A stretch of DNA of 42,196 nt, from the NCBI GenBank assembly GCA_031266345.1, contig JAISBD010000020.1, positions 1-42,196 of the forward strand. Reading direction: 5' to 3'. The notes beneath the pieces were generated by a model. It made no database searches, was not told the origin of the DNA, and saw only the letters and a program-made list of their open reading frames with translations. This DNA is from Puniceicoccales bacterium (GTDB lineage: Bacteria > Verrucomicrobiota > Verrucomicrobiia > Opitutales > JAIRKQ01). Position numbers and translations under genes: made by a program. Shown piece by piece: positions 1 through 8,182 of the stretch; position 1 is the stretch's first letter, and the number at the start of each line of letters is the position of its first letter.

Positions 1-230
<230 letters not shown>

Positions 231-637
231 TTTTCTTAGCAACGTCTGATTTGATTGGAGTATTACAATGCATTAAGCTTTAGATTTTTTTGTATCCATG
301 TTTCCCAGGGTTGCGGTATTTTGCGCCGCCCTTAAGTAGCATGTTAGCTGCTATGATTGAAAAAAGCCCCGCAGGGGTGGCATTTTGCTGAGTGAAACCT
401 GTCTTTTATAAAAAAATGGTGTGCTTTTTTTTAATTGGAGTGGCTATGTGAAAGTTTTCGCTAATCTGAAATTATACCGTACCATTTTGGTCTCGAAGGA
501 AATATTTTAGGCTTTTCTGCTTTTTTCGGAATTTAGGAACCTGAACCATTAAAGCAAAGCGAGGAGGCATTGAGTAATCTTCGAAGATTAGGGCCTGAAT
601 GTTGAAATGATAGGATTATGCGAAGGCGTTAGAATTT
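231..637 (+). other. Long 23S-5S internal transcribed spacer
   Basis: This stretch of about 400 nt separates 23S and 5S rRNA. Typical spacers here are well under 150 nt. I see no tRNA and no convincing ORF in it. Three possible hairpins are visible: AGTAGC/GCTGCT at 335-352, a GC-rich one at about 366-381 (GCCCC/GGGG then ATTTT), and TAATCTTCGAAGATTA at about 572-587. They could be processing stems or a partial terminator. The function is unknown. Confidence 0.6.
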
Positions 638-756
638 TTCCGGTGACCATAGGCGAAGTGAAACACCCGTTCCCATTCCGAATACGACCGTTAAGCCTTC
701 AGCCGTCGATGGTAGTGCGACCACGCTGTCGTGTGAGAGTAGATTGTTGCCGGGAT
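638..756 (+). rRNA. rrf: 5S ribosomal RNA
   Basis: Conserved 5S blocks are present: GTGAAACACCCGTTCCCATT at 659-678, CCGTCGATGGTAGTGCGA and GAGAGTAG. The terminal helix pairs CCGGTGAC at about 640-647 with GTTGCCGG at about 746-753. The ends are set from this helix and may be off by one or two bases. The gene sits downstream of 23S rRNA and is followed at once by a hairpin terminator. Confidence 0.93.
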
Positions 757-760
757 CTGT

Positions 761-792
761 GCTCCGAAGTTCTTTTGAGCTCCGGAGCTTTT
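761..792 (+). terminator. Rho-independent terminator of the rRNA operon
   Basis: GCTCCG at 761-766 pairs with CGGAGC at 783-788 and is followed by TTTT. It lies five bases after the 5S end. Its T-tract is shared with an A/T inverted repeat (788-799) upstream of the next gene. Confidence 0.75.
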
Positions 793-866
793 AGCATAAA
801 GCACAGAATTTTCAGCTTGAAAAATTTTCGATGCTTAAAACCATGCGTATCCATCAGGAGGAAGTT

Positions 867-1790
867 ATGAATTGCGATAAAGTCACTCTTTGTCTCAAAA
901 TTGAAGGCGAGCTGTGTATTGTAACATATGAATATGCCAATAAACCAGACGCAAAGTTAGAATATGGCATGCCGAGTTGTGGCGTATGTGCCTACGGTGG
1001 GCACGCAATTTGCCGCAACGGAGGTTGGACTTTCCCGCCATTTCCGGGGGAATATCCCCTACTCCCCGAATCGCTGGAGAAAAGATCGATCGAGGCAATG
1101 GAGACGGGCACACCGGGGAATAGGGCCGATGCGGCAGCCGTGGCTTTACCGGTGCAGGGAGATGGCGGAGGCGATGTTTCTAAAATTCTCAGAAGTACGG
1201 TGCGCTTCACTGAAAGTACTAGTGATAGTGATAATGTGCCCAGAGGTCCACTGGATCAAGTGATAGGTATGCGGCTGAATGACCAATGTGATGCGAAGTT
1301 TATTGCGTTTAACAAGAGAGGCACGGGGGGACTTTGCTTACTTGAGTTCGACGTTAATTCTTCGGCGATCGATCCAGAATATGAATTTTTTAAGCGTTCC
1401 GATGGGGCGCTAACGCTGTTTAGCTATTGGCTTAATTATAAACAATTTATCCTGCTGGATGGCTGGCAGATCAGGGTAATGGATGCCGCTCAAGATTTGA
1501 CATCCGCGGAGGGATCCCCGGTAAATTTTTGGGTCGTGCGCTCACCATATGCAAAGTTGGAAAATGTAGGGGATATGGGAATTTTGCGCGATGCTGCTCC
1601 CCCGGTGCCCCTTGCCGCAGATCCGACAACGCTACTATATGAATTGCCAAGCGGCTATCTGAGCATCGATGGTGTGTGTGCAAATCACCGCAATTTGAAG
1701 ATATTCTGGATGGAAAACGAGCAAAAAAATATGGCTGGCATCGTGGTTGGCACTGGAAATTCAGCCTACATTGGGTCGGCATCTTTGTGA
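867..1790 (+). CDS. Hypothetical protein, 307 aa
   Basis: I do not recognise this protein. The start at 867 is chosen because AGGAGG lies about five bases upstream; a longer reading from 831 has no such site. It has no signal peptide or membrane segment by eye. A Cys-rich stretch occurs near residues 39-50 (C-G-V-C...C), an acidic/Ser-rich linker near 110-130, and a mixed, apparently beta-rich C-terminal half. It stands alone between the rRNA terminator and the fatty-acid cluster, with nearly 300 nt of non-coding DNA after it. Context gives no clue to function. An A/T-rich inverted repeat at 788-799 upstream resembles elements before the other orphan genes here. Confidence 0.7.
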   Translation: MNCDKVTLCLKIEGELCIVTYEYANKPDAKLEYGMPSCGVCAYGGHAICRNGGWTFPPFPGEYPLLPESLEKRSIEAMETGTPGNRADAAAVALPVQGDGGGDVSKILRSTVRFTESTSDSDNVPRGPLDQVIGMRLNDQCDAKFIAFNKRGTGGLCLLEFDVNSSAIDPEYEFFKRSDGALTLFSYWLNYKQFILLDGWQIRVMDAAQDLTSAEGSPVNFWVVRSPYAKLENVGDMGILRDAAPPVPLAADPTTLLYELPSGYLSIDGVCANHRNLKIFWMENEQKNMAGIVVGTGNSAYIGSASL

Positions 1791-1862
1791 TTTATGTGCC
1801 AAGGATTGTAAATGCCATGGCTGTGTGCATAGATTCCAACGTGCGTAACTGCAATTAGATAC

Positions 1863-1897
1863 TGTCCTGGGGGAAGACCGCAGGCGAAGCGGAGGAC
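1863..1897 (+). terminator. Possible weak hairpin after the orphan gene
   Basis: GTCCT pairs with AGGAC, enclosing CCGC/GCGG. There is no clean T-run after it, only TTATT, so termination is uncertain. The rest of 1791-2088 is non-coding. Confidence 0.3.
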
Positions 1898-2002
1898 TTA
1901 TTAAACTCAAAGCATCGGAAAAATTCCTTTGGAAAATTGAAAAATAGGCGCCCCATTGCCACGCATTTTAACAGATCCACATTTTTTCCCTTATTTTTAT
2001 CT

Positions 2003-2028
2003 CCCTGAATTTATGAGCCCTGAATTTA
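2003..2028. promoter_or_regulatory. Direct repeat upstream of fabG
   Basis: The 11-mer CCCTGAATTTA occurs at 2003-2013 and again at 2018-2028, a 15-nt period. It lies about 60 nt upstream of the fabG start. A TTGACG-like -35 element sits at about 2050. It could be a tandem operator or activator site for the fatty-acid cluster. No family of regulator can be named from the sequence. Confidence 0.35.
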
Positions 2029-2088
2029 AAATCTTTTTTATTTTTGGTATTGACGGTCGCCCCATATGTTTTAGCTGTGAAACACGTG

Positions 2089-2838
2089 ATGAATGAGCTG
2101 AGTTTAGCGGGGAAAATTTGCCTGATAACGGGGGCAGGGCGTGGCATCGGTAGGGGTGCGGCATTGCGGCTAGCGGCAGCTGGGGCGCATATCATTTGTG
2201 TCAGCAAGAATGAATCATCCTGTGCAAGTACGGCGGCGGCAATTCGGGAAGCTGGCCTAAGTGGGGAGCATATCGCCGTGGATGTCTCCGATGGCGGGCT
2301 AGTGGCAGCGGCTTGCGAAAGCATCCTTTCCAAGCACGGTGCGGTGGATATTTTAGTAAATAATGCCGGCATAGCGAAGGATAATTTGATGCTGCGCATG
2401 TCCGACGATGACTGGCGTGACGTAATAAATACTAACTTGAGCAGCTGTTTTCATTGGACGAAGGGCCTGCTCAAAGCGATGGTCAAAAAACGGGCTGGGA
2501 GGATTATTAACTTGTCTTCCGTGGTGGGTTGCGCTGGGAATTTTGGGCAGGCTAACTATGCCGCTGCCAAGGCCGGTGTAATAGGTTTCACAAAGAGCGT
2601 AGCTAGGGAGGTTGCGACGCGGAGGATCACGGTCAACGCGGTCGCTCCAGGGTTCATTCAAACCGACATGACCAATGCTCTGGGGCCGGATATCATTGAA
2701 AAAATTAGGGAAACTATTCCGATGAAGCAATTGGGCGAGGTTGAGGATGTAGCCGCAGTCATAGAATTTTTATGCGGTGATGGGGCGCGGTACATTACGG
2801 GCCAAATTATTCACATCGATGGGGGAATGTACATGTGA
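2089..2838 (+). CDS. fabG: 3-oxoacyl-[ACP] reductase FabG, 249 aa
   Basis: This is the NADPH-dependent reductase that converts 3-oxoacyl-ACP to 3-hydroxyacyl-ACP in type II fatty-acid elongation, in the cytoplasm. It is a classical short-chain dehydrogenase: TGAGRGIG at residues 14-21 binds the cofactor, NNAG is at 91-94, and the catalytic Ser144, Tyr157 and Lys161 lie in SSVVG...YAAAK. The C-terminal end (IHIDGGMYM) is typical of FabG. The start at 2089 fits the family length; the frame also extends back to a TTG at 2044, but that would add 15 residues unlike FabG. It is the first gene of the fabG-acpP-fabF cluster and acts on acyl chains carried by the product of the next gene. Confidence 0.95.
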   Translation: MNELSLAGKICLITGAGRGIGRGAALRLAAAGAHIICVSKNESSCASTAAAIREAGLSGEHIAVDVSDGGLVAAACESILSKHGAVDILVNNAGIAKDNLMLRMSDDDWRDVINTNLSSCFHWTKGLLKAMVKKRAGRIINLSSVVGCAGNFGQANYAAAKAGVIGFTKSVAREVATRRITVNAVAPGFIQTDMTNALGPDIIEKIRETIPMKQLGEVEDVAAVIEFLCGDGARYITGQIIHIDGGMYM

Positions 2839-2910
2839 AAATATGCGGCAAAAAATACTTGCATAGGGTGCAACTTTCGCTTTGTTAAATTTTCGTTATT
2901 AATAAATATT

Positions 2911-3165
2911 ATGGCTACTATAGAAGAAAGAGTTCGTAGGATAATCGTGGATCAACTCGATGTCACGGAGGACCAGGTCACAGATAATGCGTCCTTTTTG
3001 GATGATTTGGGGGCAGATTCTTTGGATACGGTTGAGCTGGTCATGGCTTTCGAAGAGGAATTCAAGGATGACATCAAAGGTGAAATCCCTGAAGCCGAGG
3101 CCGAGAGGATGCGCACCGTCAACGATGTCGTCTCCTACATTAAGAACAAAATTGAAGAAGCGTAA
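2911..3165 (+). CDS. acpP: Acyl carrier protein, 84 aa
   Basis: This small acidic protein carries growing acyl chains on a phosphopantetheine arm. The attachment serine is Ser37 in [10 protein letters not shown], the standard DSL motif, and the helix after it is strongly acidic as needed for partner binding. The length is slightly above the usual 77-80 because of a short C-terminal tail. It lies 72 nt after fabG and 19 nt before fabF. I see no strong Shine-Dalgarno sequence; the leader is very A/T rich, as is common for highly expressed acpP genes with their own promoter. Confidence 0.97.
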   Translation: MATIEERVRRIIVDQLDVTEDQVTDNASFLDDLGADSLDTVELVMAFEEEFKDDIKGEIPEAEAERMRTVNDVVSYIKNKIEEA

Positions 3166-3184
3166 CTTCGAGTTGGGCCGAGTA

Positions 3185-4459
3185 ATGCCTGATAAGTTTG
3201 AGCGATTTTCCATCGAAAACAGGGTGGTCGTTACGGGTCTTGGTGTCGTAACTTCTTTGGGCATTGGGATCAGGCAGCTGTGGGATAACATCATTGCCGG
3301 GAAAAGCGGCATAGGGGTTGTGCAAACCTTTGATGTTTCCAACTTTCCATGTAAGATTGCCGGAGAAGTTTTAAATTTTAAGGCATCGGACTACATGGAT
3401 GCGAAAATGATCAAACGCAGCGATCAATTCGTGCACTACGCCGTTGCCGGAGCGAAGCTAGCGTTGGAAGATGCTGGCATTAAGATTGGAGAGGTCGATG
3501 CCGAAAGGTGTGGCATCATAATTGGTTCCGGCATTGGAGGCATGGAGACGATAAATGAACAGTCCTACATTTTCCGTGAAAAAGGGGCTCGCTACGTTTC
3601 GCCGTTCATGGTTCCGTCACTGATTTGCAACATGGCCCCGGGAATTACAGCCATAGAAATTGGTGTTCGCGGGCCGAACTTCAGCACCGTCAGTGCATGC
3701 ACATCCGGCACGCACTCGATTGGGGAAGCGTACCACATGCTCAAACTTGGCAAGGCAGACATAATGCTAGCCGGCGGCGCTGAAGCAGCCGTTAATTCAC
3801 TGAGTTTTGCTGGTTTTTGCGCCATGCGGGCGATGTCAACTTCCTACAATGATTGCCCCTGGGAGGCCAGCCGCCCATTCGATGCTACGCGTGATGGTTT
3901 CGTGATGGCCAATGGCTCGGGGATCATAGTTTTGGAGACTTTAGAGCACGCTTTGCACCGGGGAGCTCGCATATATTGCGAATTAGCGGGATATTCTGCT
4001 AGCTGCGATGCTTACCACATAACGAGCCCCGATCCGGAGGTGAAGGGTTTGGCGAAATGTTTCACTGACCTGCTCCGCGAAACGGGATTGTCCGCCGCGG
4101 ATGTGGATTACATAAACGCCCATGGAACGTCGACGGAATACAATGATAAATGCGAAACCAAGGCAATGCGCGACGCTTTCGGCGATTACGCCAAAGATTT
4201 GCTGATAAGCTCGACGAAAAGCATGACTGGACATTTGCTCGGCGCAGCCGGTGGACTAGAAGCGGCCATTTGCGCCAAAGCCATCGAAACGGGCAAGGCC
4301 CCCCCCACCATAAATTACAAAAATCCTGATCCCGACTGCGACTTAAACTATGTGCCGAACACTGCCGTAAATGCGGATATTAATGTTGCCATCAGCGATA
4401 ATTTAGGTTTCGGCGGCCAAAACGGTGCTCTACTATTTAAAAAATTTTCCAAGGATTAG
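3185..4459 (+). CDS. fabF: 3-oxoacyl-[ACP] synthase II FabF, 424 aa
   Basis: This is the condensing enzyme that extends acyl-ACP with malonyl-ACP. The thiolase-fold catalytic triad is visible: Cys172 in VSACTSGTHS, His313 in NAHGTSTEYND and His350 in TKSMTGHLLGAAGG. The C-terminal glycine-rich loop GFGGQNGALLF is intact. The open frame begins inside acpP, but family length and the conserved RVVVTGLG start support the ATG at 3185, 19 nt after acpP. It closes the fabG-acpP-fabF cluster. A FabB-type role cannot be excluded by eye, but FabF is the usual partner of acpP in this arrangement. Confidence 0.95.
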   Translation: MPDKFERFSIENRVVVTGLGVVTSLGIGIRQLWDNIIAGKSGIGVVQTFDVSNFPCKIAGEVLNFKASDYMDAKMIKRSDQFVHYAVAGAKLALEDAGIKIGEVDAERCGIIIGSGIGGMETINEQSYIFREKGARYVSPFMVPSLICNMAPGITAIEIGVRGPNFSTVSACTSGTHSIGEAYHMLKLGKADIMLAGGAEAAVNSLSFAGFCAMRAMSTSYNDCPWEASRPFDATRDGFVMANGSGIIVLETLEHALHRGARIYCELAGYSASCDAYHITSPDPEVKGLAKCFTDLLRETGLSAADVDYINAHGTSTEYNDKCETKAMRDAFGDYAKDLLISSTKSMTGHLLGAAGGLEAAICAKAIETGKAPPTINYKNPDPDCDLNYVPNTAVNADINVAISDNLGFGGQNGALLFKKFSKD

Positions 4460-4507
4460 AACTCATAAAAATAGGCGGACAGCCTAGGGTTCAAAAAGTT
4501 TACCAAT

Positions 4508-4528
4508 CCTTGAAAATTAAGGCTTTTT
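4508..4528 (+). terminator. Weak terminator after fabF
   Basis: CCTT at 4508-4511 pairs with AAGG at 4519-4522, followed by C and TTTTT. The stem is short. AGCCT further upstream could also pair with AGGCT and lengthen the structure. It lies between convergent genes. Confidence 0.35.
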
Positions 4529-4530
4529 AA

Positions 4531-7500
4531 TCATAGCATGGCCAAATCTAGATATTTTTCGGCCTCGCTTTGCACCGCAGCAGCCCGCAGAGCCACCTCA
4601 AAGTCGGGAGATAAAAAGCTCTCAAATCGCAAGTACAGGGATTCATCTGCTGAGAAAAGCTCATCAAGATCCAGTGTATTATATATCTCACTCACTATGC
4701 CGAAATTTATCGAAGCTGGATCCTCCCTCAGCGCCCTTAATTCACTCTGCAATTCTGCTAATAACCTCGCCTTCTTCTCCTCCTCAGTCTCCGGCGGTGA
4801 AGCAAAATCAGCAAGTTCGGGCTCCGCTGATTCGGGCGCTAGCATGACATGCTCCGATTTAGCGTAGCTTTCTATGTAATTCATGAGTTCGGTGAATCCT
4901 TCCTTGAGCTCAATGCACTCATCTCTTAACTTCACTTTTTTCGGCAGGGCAGCGACGGGAATTCGCTTAGGGTCAACAAGTTGCCTCAGTGTCCCTTCGC
5001 CTAGCATGTCCCTAATAAATGGGTTGCGTTCCTGGGCAGCAAATATCAGCATGGCTACGGGCTCTATGAGGTCGTACCCAATGGAAACTTTGTGATTCGG
5101 ATTATTTCCTTGCGGAGAAGGGTATTCCATTGGGCAGAAGGCCTCTATGCGTCTCAATTTCGCTGCGTAGGATTTTTTGTTTGGACCCTCCAGGAAATGC
5201 TTGCGCAATGCTGTGTAACTCCCTCCATGGGAAGAAAATAGGTTGGATCCCGGACCTTTGCTGCTTTGTTTTACCTCTCCTATGAGTTTTACAAATGCCT
5301 CCAGTACTATTTTGGCGCAGTTGGGGAATTGCATATCGGCATCATCTTGCCCCACTATTTTTTTATGCAAATTATCAAACAATAGTTCAACCTCAATCGC
5401 TTCGTTCAAGCGTTGCTGCCCCACATACTTAGCTCGCACCATGGTATCCAGGTCAGATAGGACGCTGCGCCTTATGCCCTTCAACCAACCATCCTCCAGG
5501 GCCACTATTCTCTCCGCCGGTGATGCATTGGAACTAACTTTCAATCTAAGGAGCTTAATCTCCGTTTCCAATGCTTCTATGCCCGTGCGCAGCGCATCAA
5601 CGCAGGCATTTGTGTAGCTGATAGCCCCCTGCAGTGCGGTGGTTACTTCCTGCAAGAGCGCGATGGGGGGAAATGGCTGGAAATCCAGTAGCCAATCCTC
5701 AATGCCCTCCAGTGCATCCATACCAGCCGCCGCAACTTTGCCCTCAAATGTCTCTCTTTTAAGCATTTCACTCCGCAGAATGCCAGTTTTTATATGGAAA
5801 TCTTCTACCGTAGCAGCTAATCCTTCTTCGGCGATTTTTTGCTCGTCCGGTAATCTGGAAAATCTCCCGGTTAGTGTGCAATTATCGGCTAGCTCGTGCG
5901 CACGGGCGAGAATATCGGCTCCCAGCGCTTCTCTTCTTTTTTCCATGGTCCCAATGAAACTTTGATTGAGCTCATCCCTAGCCGAAAATATTATTCTTTG
6001 CACGGCTCTTTTCCTTGTAAAATTCTCACCTTCAATCATGTCTAAAAGTCTATTGATATGCTTCGGTGAAGCTTTTTCCGCCACGCGTATCGAGAAGATT
6101 GATGTGGCAAGTATCATTCCTATGCTTTTTTCTTTGTCGCGACCTTTTAGGCTATCAACCATCTCCAAAAGCCTTTCACTAACCTCCGGAGCTCCATGCC
6201 AGGCCGCATACATCAGGAAGGTACAATTAGCATCATTCTGCATCGTGAGTACTTCCACTTGCGCATCTTCGTCCAGGCTTTTAGTCATATCTAAAAGCTT
6301 CCCAATATTTTTTGGGGCGTATTGGACCGCAAGCATCGGTAAGGTGACATTACTACTATTATGTGCCGTGAGTATTGTCGCGTGCGCATCTTTACTCAGG
6401 CCACTAATCATCTTCAAAAGCCTTCCAGTGTTCCTTGAAGCATAGCGAACCACATCCATTGGGAAGGTTCCCTTGGTAGTATCATCTTGCGCTGTGAATA
6501 TTTCCACTTGCGTCTTTTTGTCCAAGCCACTAATCATACCCAAAAGCTTTCCAACCTTCCTTGGAGCATAGCAGGCCACAAACATCGGGAAGGTACGCTT
6601 ATTACTATCCTGTGCCATGAGTATTTCCGCTCGCATCCTTCCATCCAGGCCCTCAACCATATCCAAAAGTTTTCCAATGACCCCTGGAACATGCTGAATC
6701 GCAAATGCCAGGAAGAGCCAGTCACCATTATTCCGCACGGTGAGTATGTTCGCTAGAGTTTTTCCTCCATCGTGGTTTCTGAAATTTTCAATCATGCCTA
6801 AAAGCCTTCCAGCAGCCTTCGGAGCGTGTCCAACCACAAATACCGGAAAGGACCAATGGCCGTCGTTCTGTGCCGTGAATATTTCCGCCAGGATATCTTT
6901 ATCCAGATCACCAATAATATTCAAAAACTCTTCAATGTACCCTGGAGCATAGCGAGCCATAAGCATCGAGAAGGTCCAATTATTCCTACTCCGCATGGTG
7001 AGTATTTTCACTAGAGCTTTTCCTCCATCGCGGCCCTTTAGGCTTCCAATCATCTCCAGAAATTTTCCAGTAGCCTTCGGAGCGTGCCTAGCTATAAACA
7101 CTGGGAAGGACCAAGAGCCGTCATTCTGTGCCGTGAATATTTCCGCTAGAATATCTTCGCCCAGATCACTAATAATGTTCAAAATTTCTCCAACATATTC
7201 TGGGGTATAGCGGGCCACAAGCATAGGCAAGGTCCAATTATCGCTAAATTTTGCCCTGCATATTTCCATTCGAACATCCTTGTCCAGACCACTAATTATA
7301 GCCAAAAGTCTTTCAGCAACCTCTGGGGCGCGGCGAGTCACAAGCGTCAGGGAGACCAAATTGCCATCGCTCTGTGCGGTGAGTATTGCCGCTAGAGTTT
7401 TTCCTCCATTGTGATTTTTTAGGCTTTCAATTGTATCTAAAAGCCTTCCAGCATGCCCTGGAGCATACCAGCCTACAAGCATCGGGAAAGTCCAATTATT

Positions 7501-7971
7501 GCTGAGTTGCGTCGTGCATATTTCCGCTTGTTCATCCAAGTTTAACACACTTAGGGAATCAACTAATTGCCTTAAATCCGAGCTTAGCAATTCAATCAAT
7601 TCCCCATCCAAGTGCACCCACTCAGCTAAATCGGAATTTTGGCCAATTAGCTGGAAACCTTTTTCTAAATTTTGATTAATTCGCTGCAAAGTCGCCGCTA
7701 TCTTGCCCAAGGTTTCCCTATGCTCGGCTCCCTCTCCAGCTAGGCCCAAATCTGGCAGCTCGTCAGCGGCCGTGCGGACAAATCTTTTTACCAGAGGTTT
7801 ATCCACAAACGCGGCCTCTGAGTTTGCCAGTGTCGAATGGCTTATTGATATCGGGGTACTTGATAGTAGCGGAGTACTTGGTGCCACTACACTCTGCTGC
7901 TTTGAAGTGCTATTAAATGTTGCGATGCTATTTCTCGCTGCCGTAGAAGGTATCACTGTCAAAAGATTCAT
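4531..7971 (-). CDS. Large repeat protein (twelve 41/45-aa units), 1146 aa
   Basis: I cannot assign a function. Residues 1-60 are Ser/Thr-rich with few charges and no signal peptide, a composition seen in some secreted effectors. Residues about 145-650 hold twelve degenerate units with the pattern A-E-I-[LF]-T-A-Q-N-D-G-x-W-[ST]-F-P-[MV], then A-x-[HY]-A-P, then [GK]-x-L-L-x-M-I. Unit starts fall near residues 150, 195, 236, 277, 322, 363, 408, 449, 490, 532, 573 and 619. The 45-residue units carry an extra four residues around D-G-G-K. The DG-x-(T/S)-x-P-M core is loosely ankyrin-like, so an alpha-helical solenoid is likely. Residues about 660-1146 are helical and charged with no recognised domain. 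The start at 7971 has AGAGAGGAAA just upstream, inside a possible hairpin. Confidence 0.8.
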   Translation of the reverse strand: MNLLTVIPSTAARNSIATFNSTSKQQSVVAPSTPLLSSTPISISHSTLANSEAAFVDKPLVKRFVRTAADELPDLGLAGEGAEHRETLGKIAATLQRINQNLEKGFQLIGQNSDLAEWVHLDGELIELLSSDLRQLVDSLSVLNLDEQAEICTTQLSNNWTFPMLVGWYAPGHAGRLLDTIESLKNHNGGKTLAAILTAQSDGNLVSLTLVTRRAPEVAERLLAIISGLDKDVRMEICRAKFSDNWTLPMLVARYTPEYVGEILNIISDLGEDILAEIFTAQNDGSWSFPVFIARHAPKATGKFLEMIGSLKGRDGGKALVKILTMRSRNNWTFSMLMARYAPGYIEEFLNIIGDLDKDILAEIFTAQNDGHWSFPVFVVGHAPKAAGRLLGMIENFRNHDGGKTLANILTVRNNGDWLFLAFAIQHVPGVIGKLLDMVEGLDGRMRAEILMAQDSNKRTFPMFVACYAPRKVGKLLGMISGLDKKTQVEIFTAQDDTTKGTFPMDVVRYASRNTGRLLKMISGLSKDAHATILTAHNSSNVTLPMLAVQYAPKNIGKLLDMTKSLDEDAQVEVLTMQNDANCTFLMYAAWHGAPEVSERLLEMVDSLKGRDKEKSIGMILATSIFSIRVAEKASPKHINRLLDMIEGENFTRKRAVQRIIFSARDELNQSFIGTMEKRREALGADILARAHELADNCTLTGRFSRLPDEQKIAEEGLAATVEDFHIKTGILRSEMLKRETFEGKVAAAGMDALEGIEDWLLDFQPFPPIALLQEVTTALQGAISYTNACVDALRTGIEALETEIKLLRLKVSSNASPAERIVALEDGWLKGIRRSVLSDLDTMVRAKYVGQQRLNEAIEVELLFDNLHKKIVGQDDADMQFPNCAKIVLEAFVKLIGEVKQSSKGPGSNLFSSHGGSYTALRKHFLEGPNKKSYAAKLRRIEAFCPMEYPSPQGNNPNHKVSIGYDLIEPVAMLIFAAQERNPFIRDMLGEGTLRQLVDPKRIPVAALPKKVKLRDECIELKEGFTELMNYIESYAKSEHVMLAPESAEPELADFASPPETEEEKKARLLAELQSELRALREDPASINFGIVSEIYNTLDLDELFSADESLYLRFESFLSPDFEVALRAAAVQSEAEKYLDLAML

Positions 7972-7976
7972 AATTT

Positions 7977-8018
7977 CCTCTCTTAAAAGAGGGAATAAAA
8001 ACTTTTACCTAAAAGTAA
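7977..8018 (-). promoter_or_regulatory. RBS hairpin and palindrome before the repeat protein
   Basis: On the minus strand CCTCT (7994-7990) can pair with AGAGG (7981-7977), which is the ribosome binding site of the 1146-aa gene. Next to it, at 8003-8018, lies a perfect inverted repeat ACTTTTA-CC-TAAAAGT (plus strand). The first could mask translation and the second could bind a regulator. Both roles are inferred from base pairing only. Confidence 0.4.
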
Positions 8019-8182
8019 GTAAATAAAAATTTTCGCTTTTTTCTATTTTTGGTAGAAATTCTCTAATTTATGCCATTGATTAATAATTTTCCACAAAGGA
8101 TGAAAAGATTGAAATTTTGGGAGTAATGGATTGCTTGGGGTAAAAAATTCCTTAGACAAAGAACGAATTAAGTAGGAAAAAA

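Noticed and set aside
2960-3184. Upstream extension of the fabF frame into acpP
   Set aside because: It reads acpP in the wrong frame; FabF homology begins after the ATG at 3185.
5966-6445. Plus-strand open frames across the 1146-aa gene
   Set aside because: They are shadows produced by the repeated codons on the opposite strand.
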